Of a DNA stretch of 64,000 nt, positions 19,325 to 27,680 are shown piece by piece; position 1 is the stretch's first letter, and each line of letters begins with the position of its first letter. This stretch comes from Acidobacteria bacterium OLB17 (GTDB taxonomy: Bacteria > Acidobacteriota > Blastocatellia > Pyrinomonadales > Pyrinomonadaceae). Both the position numbers and the translations under genes were made by a program. The notes under the pieces were generated by a model. That model searched no databases, was not told the origin of the DNA, and worked only from the letters and a program-made list of their open reading frames with translations. Where the stretch lies: NCBI GenBank assembly GCA_001567505.1, contig LLEU01000002.1, forward strand, positions 25,029-89,028, written 5' to 3'.

Positions 19325-19434
19325 TGGCGCGTCATCGCTCCGGAGGAGCGACAGCATGTAGCCCCACGTGGAGCGCCGCGGAACGTGGGGTAACGATCCA
19401 CAACACAACCTGGAGGCGGCTTGCCGCCGACATA
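19325..19434. repeat. REP-like palindromic intergenic element abutting purB
   Basis: Three inverted repeats stand in a row: CGCTCC/GGAGCG (19335-19350), CCCCACGT/ACGTGGGG (about 19362-19390) and GGCGGC/GCCGCC (about 19415-19428). The block is compact, GC-rich and not part of conserved protein. As sequenced, the purB frame reads into it. Such stacked palindromes resemble dispersed intergenic repeats; other copies were not identified within this window. Confidence 0.6.
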
Positions 19435-19441
19435 CGCGATA

Positions 19442-20735
19442 TCAGCCAAAAAACGCGCGTAAAGACCTTGTCGACGTTTCGGAGGTAGTATTTCAGATCG
19501 AAGACGCGCGCGATCTCTTCCGGGGAAAGCTGTGCGGTAATGTCGGCGTCGTTCTCGACACGCTGCCTGAACGTGCCGCCTTCGTCCCAGACCTTCATCG
19601 CGTTCCGCTGGGCCCAGAGGTATGCGTCCTCGCGCGTGACGCCCTTTTGCGTGAGCGCGAGAAGCAGTTGGCCGCTGAAAACAAGCCCGCCGGTGAGTTC
19701 GAGATTGCGGAGCATATTCTCGGGATAGACGACAAGCGTATCGAGCAAACTCGCGGCCTTTGCGAGGATGTAGTCGGCCGCGGCCGAAGAATCGGGCAGG
19801 ACGATGCGCTCGGCCGATGAGTGCGAAATATCGCGTTCGTGCCAGAGAGCGATGTTCTCGAGGCCGACAACGGCGTTCGCACGCACCGTACGGGCCATAC
19901 CGCAGATGCGCTCGGAAAGTATCGGGTTCCTCTTGTGCGGCATCGCAGATGAGCCTTTCTGGCCCGTCTTGAAGGCTTCCTGCGCCTCGCGCACCTCGGT
20001 TCGCTGCCAATGCCGCACCTGAAGGGCGATCTTTTCGAGCGTCGAGGCGATGATGGCGAGCGTCGAGAGATATTCGGCGTAGCGATCGCGTTGGATGACC
20101 TGCGTGGAAACGTCGGCGGCCTTTATGCCGAGCCGCTCACAGACGCGTTCCTCGACATCCGGCGCAAGGTGAGCAAAAGCGCCGACCGCGCCGGAGATCT
20201 TCCCGACGGCGACCGCCTCGCGGGCTCTCTCAAGCCGTTCGCGGTTGCGTATCATCTCGGAATACCAAAGAGCCCAGGTCAATCCGAAGGACGTCGGTTC
20301 GGCGTGGATCCCGTGCGTGCGGCCGATCTGCGGCGTTTCCTTGAACTCGAACGCGCGGCGTTTCAGCACGGCGAGAAGCGCGTCCACCTTCGCAAGCAGA
20401 ATGTCGCACGCGTCGCGCAAAAGGAGCGCGTTCGCGGTATCGACGACGTCGCTCGATGTAAGCCCGTAATGCACGAACCGCGAGGCCGGGCCGATATTCT
20501 CCGCGAGATTCGTCGTGAATGCTATCACGTCGTGATCGGTCGTCTTCTCGATCTCGTTCACGCGTTCGACCGTAAAGGCGGCCTTCGCCTTGATCTCGGC
20601 GAGTGCGTCCTGCGGGATCGTGCCGTCCTCGGCGTGTACTTCGCAGACGGCGATCTCGACGTCAAGCCATTTCCTAAACTTGTTCTCAAGCGACCAAAGG
20701 CCGCCCATTTCGGGCAATGTGTAGCGTTCGATCAT
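19442..20735 (-). CDS. purB: Adenylosuccinate lyase PurB (C-terminal frame uncertain near 19450)
   Basis: PurB catalyses two fumarate-releasing steps of purine synthesis (SAICAR to AICAR, adenylosuccinate to AMP). It shows the superfamily signature GSSAMPHKRNPILSE with the catalytic Ser, THGIHAEPTSFG with the His, and YGLTSSDVVDTANALL. As sequenced, the frame continues to 19332 with a 38-residue tail (starting WLISRMSA) that is translated from a palindromic repeat. Removing one T from a run of six near 19450 ends the protein at VFTRVFG, 430 residues, the normal family length. The stop is then at 19442. Either an extra base was called, or the natural stop was displaced by the repeat. It starts one base after the asd stop. 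Confidence 0.93.
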
Positions 20736-21773
20736 TTAGATAAGCCCTTTTGAAATAAGGAGTTCCGCGTTCAGCACTGCTCCGCCCGCGGCCCCGCGGA
20801 CCGTGTTGTGGCTGAGGGCGATGAACCGATAATCGAAAACCGTGTCGGGGAACACACGCCCGACCGTGATCGTCATCCCGTTCCCCGCATCGCGGTCAAG
20901 ACGCGTCTGCGGGCGTGTCGGTTCTTCCGAAACGACGATGAAATTCTCGGGCGAAGAGTGCAGGTCGAGCGACGGGAATTCGCGCATAGCCGCAACGACG
21001 TCCTCGAGCGTTGCCGGTTCTTTCAGATCGACGCGGACGGAGACCATATGCCCATCGACCACGTTCACGCGAAAGCATTGTGCCGAGACGGGGAAATCTG
21101 CGTATTCGACCGAGCCGTCCGCCAGTCGGCCGAGTATCTTCTGCGATTCGGTCTCGACCTTCGGTTCCTCACCGGCAATGTACGGGAAGACGTTATCCGT
21201 AATATCGAGCGACGGCGTTCCGGGATACCCCGCACCCGAGATCGCCTGCATCGTCGTCACAACGCAGGCCTCGACGCCGAATTTCCGATGCAGTGCCGCC
21301 AAAGGCGGCGCAAAACTCACGACCGCGCAGTTCGGATTCGTGACGATAAAGCCTTTGCCGAATCCGCGTTTCTCACGCTGCCGCTCGATCAGGGCGACGT
21401 GGTCGCCGTTGATCTCCGGGATCAGGAGCGGAATGTCCTCGTCCATGCGGTAGCTCGACGAATTGCTGATGACGGGATAGCCGGCGCGTGCGAACGCCTC
21501 TTCGGTCTCGCGTGCGACGCTCGACGGAAGGCTCGAGAAGACGATGTCGCAGTCGAGCGGAGGCTCGATCGGCGTAACCGTAATGTCTGCCACGGTTTGC
21601 GGGATGTTGCCGGGCAATTTCCACGCACACGCTTCGGCGTACGGTTTCCCCGCCGAACGGTCGGAGGCCGCAAGTGCCGTGATCTCGAACTGCGGATGGC
21701 CTTCGAGCAGTTGGACGAATCTCTGCCCGACGGTGCCGGTCGCACCTAGAATTCCTACACGATATTTCTTCAC
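20736..21773 (-). CDS. asd: Aspartate-semialdehyde dehydrogenase
   Basis: Asd reduces aspartyl phosphate to aspartate semialdehyde, the branch point to lysine/DAP, threonine and methionine. The 345-residue protein has the NADP loop GILGATGTVGQRFV, the active-site Cys in VTNPNCAVVS, and ISGAGYPGTPSLD. The residues HNTVRGAAGGAVLNAELL form the C-terminal part, as in the archaeal/yeast-type Asd rather than the E. coli type. It lies 36 bp after an aminotransferase gene and directly before purB. It works with LysC, DapA and DapB, which are encoded 11-16 kb away in this window. Confidence 0.96.
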   Translation of the reverse strand: MKKYRVGILGATGTVGQRFVQLLEGHPQFEITALAASDRSAGKPYAEACAWKLPGNIPQTVADITVTPIEPPLDCDIVFSSLPSSVARETEEAFARAGYPVISNSSSYRMDEDIPLLIPEINGDHVALIERQREKRGFGKGFIVTNPNCAVVSFAPPLAALHRKFGVEACVVTTMQAISGAGYPGTPSLDITDNVFPYIAGEEPKVETESQKILGRLADGSVEYADFPVSAQCFRVNVVDGHMVSVRVDLKEPATLEDVVAAMREFPSLDLHSSPENFIVVSEEPTRPQTRLDRDAGNGMTITVGRVFPDTVFDYRFIALSHNTVRGAAGGAVLNAELLISKGLI

Positions 21774-21809
21774 TTTGTTCTCTGTACCTTGTCGCCCGTC
21801 GGGCGTCGA

Positions 21810-22961
21810 TCAACGCGCGAACGCTTCCTTCAGCCGTCGGACGCCCTCGGCCATCTTCTCTTCAGTATTGCAGAACGAGATCCGCAAAAACCCTTTCGCC
21901 TCATCGCCAAAAGCCTGTCCGGGAACAGTTATCACCCGATTCTGAAGGCATTTCTCTGCGGCCTCGATGTCGTCGCCGATCTCGCGGACGTCCAGCATCG
22001 TGTAGAACGCACCGTCGGGCGTGGTCGCCCGCATACCAAGCTCTCTTTCGAGAAGATCGACGAGAAACTCACCGCGTGCCTTGTAGATCTCGCGGGCATT
22101 CTGCTTGGCGGCTTCGGCCTCCGGCGTCCACGCAAGCAGCGAGGCCTTTTGCGTGATCGTCGAAGCGCAGACGGTCGTAAAACCGTGCAGCACCTGTATC
22201 GCATTTATCATTTCCGGATCGGCGCATGCCGCCCACCCGAGCCGCCAGCCCGTCATACTCAGGCTTTTTGACAAACCGCTTACGACGATCGTGCGGTCGT
22301 AATATTCCGAGGCCGAATGCGGGCGTTCGCCGAAATAAAGGTCGCTGTAGATCTCGTCCGAGATCAGGAAAACTCCCGTTCCCTTCAGACGGTCGGCGAT
22401 CTGCGAAAGATCGGCCGGGCTTAGCGTGCGTCCCGTCGGGTTCGACGGCGAGATAACGACCGCGGCCTTTGTTTTCGGCGTTATCGCGGCACTAAACGCC
22501 TCGATATCGAAGCCGAAATCCTTATCGTGCGGCATCCGGTAATAGACGGGCATTGCCTCGGCGATGCGAACGCAGGCGTCGTACGCGGGAAAGCTCGGAT
22601 CCGGCAACAGCACCTCGTCGCCGCGATCGGCACAGCAAAGCACGGCGGTCGTCATCGCTTCCTGCGAACCGCATGTGACGACGACGCCCGTCCGCGGCAA
22701 ATTCAGATGCGGATACTGCTCGGCGATCTTGTCGCGCAATGCCGGCAAGCCCGGATGCGATGTGTAGCCGTTCTGTTCGTCGCGGGCGACCCTTGCGGCC
22801 TCGTCACGAATGAATTGCGGCGTCGGAAGGTCCGGCTCGCCGAGCCCGAAATTTATCGAATCCGGCAATGCCCGCTCAAAAAACTGCCTGATAAGCGTCG
22901 GCTTCAGGCCGCGCATCCTGTGCGGCAGGTCAAATTGTGTTCTTTCCACGGCTGGTTTCAC
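21810..22961 (-). CDS. Class I/II PLP-dependent aminotransferase
   Basis: This 383-residue fold type I aminotransferase has the PLP lysine in VVSGLSKSLSMTGWRLGW, the Asn of SPSNPTGRTL and the phosphate-cup Arg in FLRISFCN. The substrate cannot be read directly. The position just before asd, and the window's near-complete DAP pathway lacking an N-succinyl-DAP aminotransferase, make DapC or a general aspartate aminotransferase plausible. The ATG at 22961 overlaps the stop of the small upstream gene by four bases (ATGA), suggesting translational coupling. Confidence 0.88.
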   Translation of the reverse strand: MKPAVERTQFDLPHRMRGLKPTLIRQFFERALPDSINFGLGEPDLPTPQFIRDEAARVARDEQNGYTSHPGLPALRDKIAEQYPHLNLPRTGVVVTCGSQEAMTTAVLCCADRGDEVLLPDPSFPAYDACVRIAEAMPVYYRMPHDKDFGFDIEAFSAAITPKTKAAVVISPSNPTGRTLSPADLSQIADRLKGTGVFLISDEIYSDLYFGERPHSASEYYDRTIVVSGLSKSLSMTGWRLGWAACADPEMINAIQVLHGFTTVCASTITQKASLLAWTPEAEAAKQNAREIYKARGEFLVDLLERELGMRATTPDGAFYTMLDVREIGDDIEAAEKCLQNRVITVPGQAFGDEAKGFLRISFCNTEEKMAEGVRRLKEAFAR

Positions 22962-23167
22962 TTTTCTTCTCGGCCGGACGTCCGGCCCGATGCGTCCTCA
23001 AGATCATCTCGAAGTTCACCGACCTCGATGTTGAATTCGCCTTCTTCCTGGGCAAGCGGATCCGCATTTACGATGCCCGCAAGCTTCTCGATCTCGCCAA
23101 GAACCTTCTGCCCAAGCCCCGAGACCCTCGAGCGGTCCTCTTTGTTCTTTTCCTTTGGTTCAGACAT
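22958..23167 (-). CDS. Small acidic hypothetical protein coupled to the aminotransferase
   Basis: This 69-residue, highly charged protein (MSEPKEKNKEDRSR at the start, LRDDLEDASGRTSGREEK at the end) has no membrane segment or recognisable domain. An upstream in-frame ATG at 23242 exists. I prefer ATG 23167 because the extension looks non-coding. The stop overlaps the aminotransferase start (ATGA), which supports that it is real and cotranslated. Confidence 0.6.
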   Translation of the reverse strand: MSEPKEKNKEDRSRVSGLGQKVLGEIEKLAGIVNADPLAQEEGEFNIEVGELRDDLEDASGRTSGREEK

Positions 23168-23282
23168 CGCTAGCCTCTGCTCCAAGTATATCGCAGCGGT
23201 GCGAGAAGCGCGGAATCGACCGTCATTCTGCGGCGGCGCCAAGCCGAGAATGAAATTTCACAAGATCAGCGGCGCTCCCCTG

Positions 23283-25861
23283 TTAGAACGTAAAGCGCGT
23301 GCCGACAGTTATCTTTCTCGAGGTTTCCGCAGAAGTGGGCATCAGAAACAGCGGAGACGTTTGGATACCGACAAAATGGACAGGATTGGTGTGATTGAAT
23401 ACATTCTCGACATTCCCGAAGAACCGCAAAGAAAATCTTTTCGACGGATCACCAATATCAAACCCGTCATCTGCCGTCGTAATAACTTTGAATCCCTTGT
23501 TCGAGTCCTTTCCTCGGTGGCCAAAAGATATCGTATAGCCGAGGTTGAGATCAAGCTGACTAAACCACGCTCCGCGGCGACTGTTTCTCGATACGCCTGC
23601 CGGTCTATCGTTAAAGACCGTGTCGCGATTATCATCATGGCCGGTGGTAAGAGAAAATGGCAGCGGCGAAAGGACAGTGTAATTCGCGTTTATCTTAACG
23701 CCTTTGAAGGGCCGCCAACCGAGATAGAACGTCATCCTATGGCGACGATCAAGGTCGGACGGCCCCCGGTCAAGCCTCAGATCGTAGTTGTCGGTAGGTA
23801 ATCCATAAATACCGCTAAAGTCATTTATCTCGCTTGAAAGCGTGTAATTGATCGCGACATCAGCCTTTTTAGTTACCGGCCCGAAGAATCCGACCCTCAC
23901 CTCATTGCGGACGGACGACCCCGAAGATTCCACGTTCGTGATCACCCCCAGATCTTCGTTAGGAAGAATGCCGTTACGCGGAGCGTTGATGTTGCGGCTG
24001 CGTAAAAGATGGGTTCCTCGCTCGAAAATATACTCGACCCTTAAGGTATGGGATGGCCCTAACCTTTGCGTCATTTGCACGGACGCACGTAAGACTTCCG
24101 GATTGCGAAGATCCCCGGCCTTTCGAAAATAACTCGGAGGCAGCTGTCGGCCGCTCGGAGCATTTACCGGATCAAAAGGATATATCGGATCGATGACGAT
24201 CATCTCGGGCGGTTGGTCCGCACCTAGATTGACGATCCTCAGAAAATCATCAACCTCGAACCATTTGTAATAAATGCCTCCGCCGATACGGAAGGTCGTA
24301 TTTCCGCTCTTTAGAGGTGTCCAGGCGAGACCCAATCGAGGCGAGAAATTATTCCGATCGCGAAGAGAAGTTTGGGCCTCATACCTGACACCGGCGCTTA
24401 GGATGATATTTTTCTTCAGCCTAAGATCGCTTTGAAAATAGAGTGCAGATCGGTCCTGGCGTACGCTTGCTTTTCTCAGACCCGACCGTTGCGAAAATAT
24501 GGCGGGATGGCCGGATACATAGTCCGCGAGCGACCGAAAGATATATGTTCCGTTAATGTTCTCGGCCGATCGAAGGTTTTGGAACAATGTCGACAATTCG
24601 AATCCTACCTTCAGAGCAGCCTGCTTATAGCTGGTCGAAAGATTATCAACGACAAAAAGGCCGATCTTGCGTGTCCTTTCGAGATTGCCCGCCCCACCGG
24701 CCGAAAAAGCACCCAGTACCTTGAGCGCAGGCGATGAGTTCCGCGGACTCGTGTTGGAAGCTGAGACATCGAATGCTGCCCTGAATTCATTCAGAAAAGA
24801 GCCTTTGACGACGGACGTCGACAGGCGAAATTGATGTGCATCGGCGCCGATATCATACGCTCGCGAAGGCAGATCGAACCCTCCGACCCCAAGGCCGCTA
24901 TTTGCACGCCGCGAATATTTATAAGTGTATTTCGCCGGCACCGTCTGCGTCAGATTATGGTTAATATCCACATTTACGGACGTGTACGAGCTCACAACAT
25001 TTGTCGAGCCACGCAGCTCGCCTTGCGGGGTTATTGCAAACAAGTTGCTTGCGGCTTCGTTGCGGCGATCTAAAAAGTAAACGGAAAAATCAGCCTTATT
25101 CTCACGGATCGGCCCGCCTAGAAAGAAGAAGAGGTTCCGCGTCTGTTCGGGGTAGCGATCCGGAGAAAATGCGTTCCTCGCGTTAAAAGATCCGTCATTG
25201 AAATTGAACGACAGTGAACCGCTGTATCGGCTCGTTCCGACCTTCGTCGCAATATCTACATAAATATTCCCGAGGTCGTGATTTTCGGCGTCATAGGAGC
25301 TTCGAACGATCTTGATCGAAGCGATCTTGGATTTATCAGGCATATCGGCTCCCGAAAACCCGTCAACCCGAATCACGACATCCGATCCTCCGCCCGCGAT
25401 CTGTTTAAGAGCCTTGCTTAGCTCTTCCGGATCATCGGGGAGTCGCTCGATCTGTTCTTTTGTTAAAAAATTGCTGAAGGCTCATCGAGTGCTTTTTCTT
25501 GCGGATCGAGCGAGACAACAACACTCTCATTCCTTTCCGCAACCTTCAATTGGATCCGAAGACGGTTGATCCCCGAGACGATCTTGACCTCATAACTCAC
25601 CGGCTGAAAGCCTGCCACCGTGATCTCAAGCCGGTACAGGCCGACCGCAATATTTTGAAAATAAAGTTGACCGGGAGCGGAGGAGCGGGATGCGAAGCTT
25701 TTCTGCTTTTCGTCGATCAAGCGAGCAGTAGGTGCGAGGACAAGGTCCCCATTCTGATCGACCACAGAAACTTGCAAAGAGGCAGTTGTCTGAGAGTACG
25801 CCGCCAACGATGGGGCGAATAAACAAAGAAAAAATACGCTGGCAAGAACACTTTTGCGCAT
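23283..25861 (-). CDS. TonB-type outer membrane receptor with carboxypeptidase-regulatory N-terminus (frameshift near 25467)
   Basis: The N-terminal part starts at 25861 with a signal peptide (MRKSVLASVFFLCLFAPSLAA). A CarboxypepD_reg-like beta sandwich follows (LQVSVVDQNGDLVLAPTARL, YRLEITVAGFQPVSYEV). The frame stops at 25463, while the plug (EQIERLPDDPEELSKAL) and barrel are in another frame. One more T in a run of six at 25465-25470 joins them as SAIFLTKEQIERL, giving about 859 residues. Barrel features include NLFFFLGGPIRENKADF and the aromatic C-terminal end TVGTRFTF, typical for BAM-assembled proteins. No TonB box is obvious. It probably imports or binds a large ligand. It ends a four-gene set with a LolA-like protein, a thioredoxin-like protein and a cysteine-rich peptide. 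Confidence 0.85.
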
Positions 25862-25875
25862 CGCGAGATGCTGTA

Positions 25876-26724
25876 CTACTTGAAAAGATCTGCGGCAAAG
25901 GTCGGATCGAATTTAAGGCTTTTTATTTCATACGCCTCGGTTACTTCCCGGTTAGGTTTGTCGTTTATGCTTATCTGTTTTTCCAACTTAACGGTTGTTG
26001 GCACCAGTCGGCCGGCAAATCTCTCATAGTTCGAAAAATATTGCTTTACTGATGTGCTCTTTCCATTATCGGAAAACTTGTATGTCATCATCAGGAGCCG
26101 ATGGTCCTTTTGGTCAAAATAAAAACTGTATGTCACACCGGCGACGGTGGTCGTGATAATGTCGGCTCTCTGATCTTTCGACTCTGCAACGCCGGCAAAA
26201 ACAAAGCCATCATCGGGAGTTGCAAAAAAAGGCTGAAGAACAAAGGGAAATGTATTGATGAAAGCCTTTGTCCTAACGCTCGATTCGATCTCTTCTTTCG
26301 TGGGAGAACCCAGCGGAAGCACTAGCTTAACGCCGACTTTTCGCACATCGGCGTTCGAATAGACGAGCGCGCCGTTGAGCAGCTCGTTGGTCGCGATCCG
26401 AATATCAGAACTCTCGACCGGGCCGTTCGCCTTTGAAACGCCCTGATCCACCGTCTCTTTGAGCTTGACACGCTGCCCCTTGAGGTCAAAGCTGTCGTTA
26501 AATGTGCCGGTATCAACTACTGACGTGCCGTTATCGAGCTTGGTTATCCGAAGGATCGAACCTGAAACGGCAAGCCCGTCCGGAGCTTTTGTCACTTGGG
26601 CGGCCTGTCTCGCGGCATCGAGGACCGATCTCGCTCTCGCGCTTTTGTCAGTACTTTGAGCCAAAGAGCCGTAAGCGCCAAAGCCCAGGAGCAACATTAA
26701 ACTAAGCACATTCTTTACATTCAC
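25876..26724 (-). CDS. Exported LolA-like (outer membrane lipoprotein-sorting-like) protein
   Basis: This 282-residue protein has a signal peptide ending YGSLAQ. Its layout (an N-terminal helix ARSVLDAARQAAQ, then long alternating beta strands such as TYSFYFDQKDHRLLMMTYKF and RLVPTTVKLEKQISIND) resembles LolA/LolB-like half-barrel proteins that bind lipid or hydrophobic ligands. That assignment is by pattern and not certain. It has no cysteines in the mature part. The start overlaps the stop of the thioredoxin-like gene by four bases, and it is followed 14 bp later by the receptor gene, so the three are surely cotranscribed. Confidence 0.6.
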   Translation of the reverse strand: MNVKNVLSLMLLLGFGAYGSLAQSTDKSARARSVLDAARQAAQVTKAPDGLAVSGSILRITKLDNGTSVVDTGTFNDSFDLKGQRVKLKETVDQGVSKANGPVESSDIRIATNELLNGALVYSNADVRKVGVKLVLPLGSPTKEEIESSVRTKAFINTFPFVLQPFFATPDDGFVFAGVAESKDQRADIITTTVAGVTYSFYFDQKDHRLLMMTYKFSDNGKSTSVKQYFSNYERFAGRLVPTTVKLEKQISINDKPNREVTEAYEIKSLKFDPTFAADLFK

Positions 26725-27254
26725 TTGATCACCTCATTCGCCTTGAAGAAACTCAATAAACGCCCGATCGGCTGCAAAGCTGCACGAAGAGGTTTTTTCA
26801 TCACGCCATCCTTGACGAGAAGATCCGCTGGAAAGTATCGAATCGAGAGTTCTTCGGCGACCTTACCCTCAGTATCTTGTAAAACCTTGAACCCTATTCC
26901 GTTAGACTTCCTGTAGGCGTCAATTGTTCCCAGATCTTCTTGCATAATTCCAATTACTGGTGCCCCATTTGGAAACTCCATTGCAGAAATCCTTTTGATC
27001 TCGGACTTGCAAGCGTTACAGCTCTTTTCAAGATACACATATAAGATCGGCTCGACGCGCTCGGCCGGAACGGATGGGAAGGTGAAATGTCTACCAACCA
27101 GCCTTGCAGCTTCCGCATCGAGGGTTGGTCCGTTTGTCGAAAGACCATCCGGAAGAGTCGTATTCCGGCTATTGAAGTATTGGAATGCAACAAACCCGAC
27201 AAGGGTTACAAAAAATACCACAGCCGCCAACAAGAAATTGATATTTCTCCCCAT
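26721..27254 (-). CDS. Membrane-anchored thioredoxin-like (TlpA-type) protein
   Basis: This 177-residue protein has an N-terminal signal anchor (about residues 6-25). A thioredoxin-like fold follows, with the redox motif CNAC in YVYLEKSCNACKSEIKR (about residues 80-83) and the later strand ELSIRYFPADLLVKDG, where a Pro follows the cis-Pro position region. It would face the periplasm and handle disulfides. The gene directly follows a small exported peptide with six cysteines, which is a natural substrate candidate. It has an AAAGGTG ribosome site and its stop overlaps the next start (ATGA). Confidence 0.78.
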   Translation of the reverse strand: MGRNINFLLAAVVFFVTLVGFVAFQYFNSRNTTLPDGLSTNGPTLDAEAARLVGRHFTFPSVPAERVEPILYVYLEKSCNACKSEIKRISAMEFPNGAPVIGIMQEDLGTIDAYRKSNGIGFKVLQDTEGKVAEELSIRYFPADLLVKDGVMKKPLRAALQPIGRLLSFFKANEVIK

Positions 27255-27272
27255 TTGAAAGCACCTTTACAG

Positions 27273-27326
27273 CCTTTTGAGCCCAACCATACGACTCGTT
27301 AGAGTTCCACAATTGAGCTCAAAAGG
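27273..27326 (-). promoter_or_regulatory. Inverted repeat between peptide gene and thioredoxin gene
   Basis: CCTTTTGAGC (27317-27326 in minus-strand reading) pairs with GCTCAAAAGG (27273-27282) over a loop of about 34 bases, in the gap just after the peptide stop. It has no U-run, so it may stabilise the upstream transcript or partly block readthrough rather than terminate. Confidence 0.4.
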
Positions 27327-27336
27327 GACAAACGCC

Positions 27337-27534
27337 TCAGTTACAAATATACGAGCAAACTTCGACGCAGGGATGTTCGTTCGGCCCGCACCCAGATGAA
27401 CCCACGAGGGTGCAGACCTTTCCGCCAACAACAATTGTGGCGTCGCACGCCGGGTTGTTCGCCCAAACTGCGATAGTTCCGAAAGCCAGAACCACGCCGA
27501 GAAGACACGACGAGAGTAACTTACGCAGACACAT
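27337..27534 (-). CDS. Secreted six-cysteine small peptide precursor
   Basis: This 65-residue precursor has a clear signal peptide, MCLRKLLSSCLLGVVLAFGT followed by IAVWA, and a predicted cleavage before NNPAC. The mature peptide of about 40 residues has six cysteines (PAC, GKVC, SSGC, EHPC, VEVC, YIC), enough for three disulfides, plus glycines and almost no charge. It has a good AAAGGAG site nine bases before ATG. It heads a minus-strand set with a CxxC thioredoxin, a LolA-like protein and an outer membrane receptor. I know no family with this sequence. It recalls Bacteroidetes NVEALA-type small cysteine peptides in size and context only. Roles as toxin, signal or metal ligand are open. Confidence 0.72.
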   Translation of the reverse strand: MCLRKLLSSCLLGVVLAFGTIAVWANNPACDATIVVGGKVCTLVGSSGCGPNEHPCVEVCSYICN

Positions 27535-27640
27535 AAAGCTCCTTTTGCGTTTTTCTATTTCGTGAGGTAGTCGTAAAGGCTACGCGCAATAGGATAAAAG
27601 AAAGATGGGCCACCGCCAAGTGCTCGATCAAAATGGCCAG

Positions 27641-27669
27641 CCTTCTCGCGTGTCACCAGAGCGAGAAGG
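27641..27669 (-). terminator. Hairpin after the RNB ribonuclease gene
   Basis: A perfect 9-bp stem CCTTCTCGC (27641-27649)/GCGAGAAGG (27661-27669) begins 12 bases after the ribonuclease stop. The tail on the minus strand is GCTGGCCATTTTG, with only a short U-run, so termination may be weak. Confidence 0.55.
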
Positions 27670-27680
27670 CGGGTGTGGAT

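Noticed and set aside
20808..21749. 313-codon plus-strand open frame
   Set aside because: Shadow of asd; Arg/Asp-rich with no homologous motif.
22527..23801. 424-codon plus-strand open frame
   Set aside because: It spans the antisense of the aminotransferase, small protein and receptor genes, which are supported by motifs.
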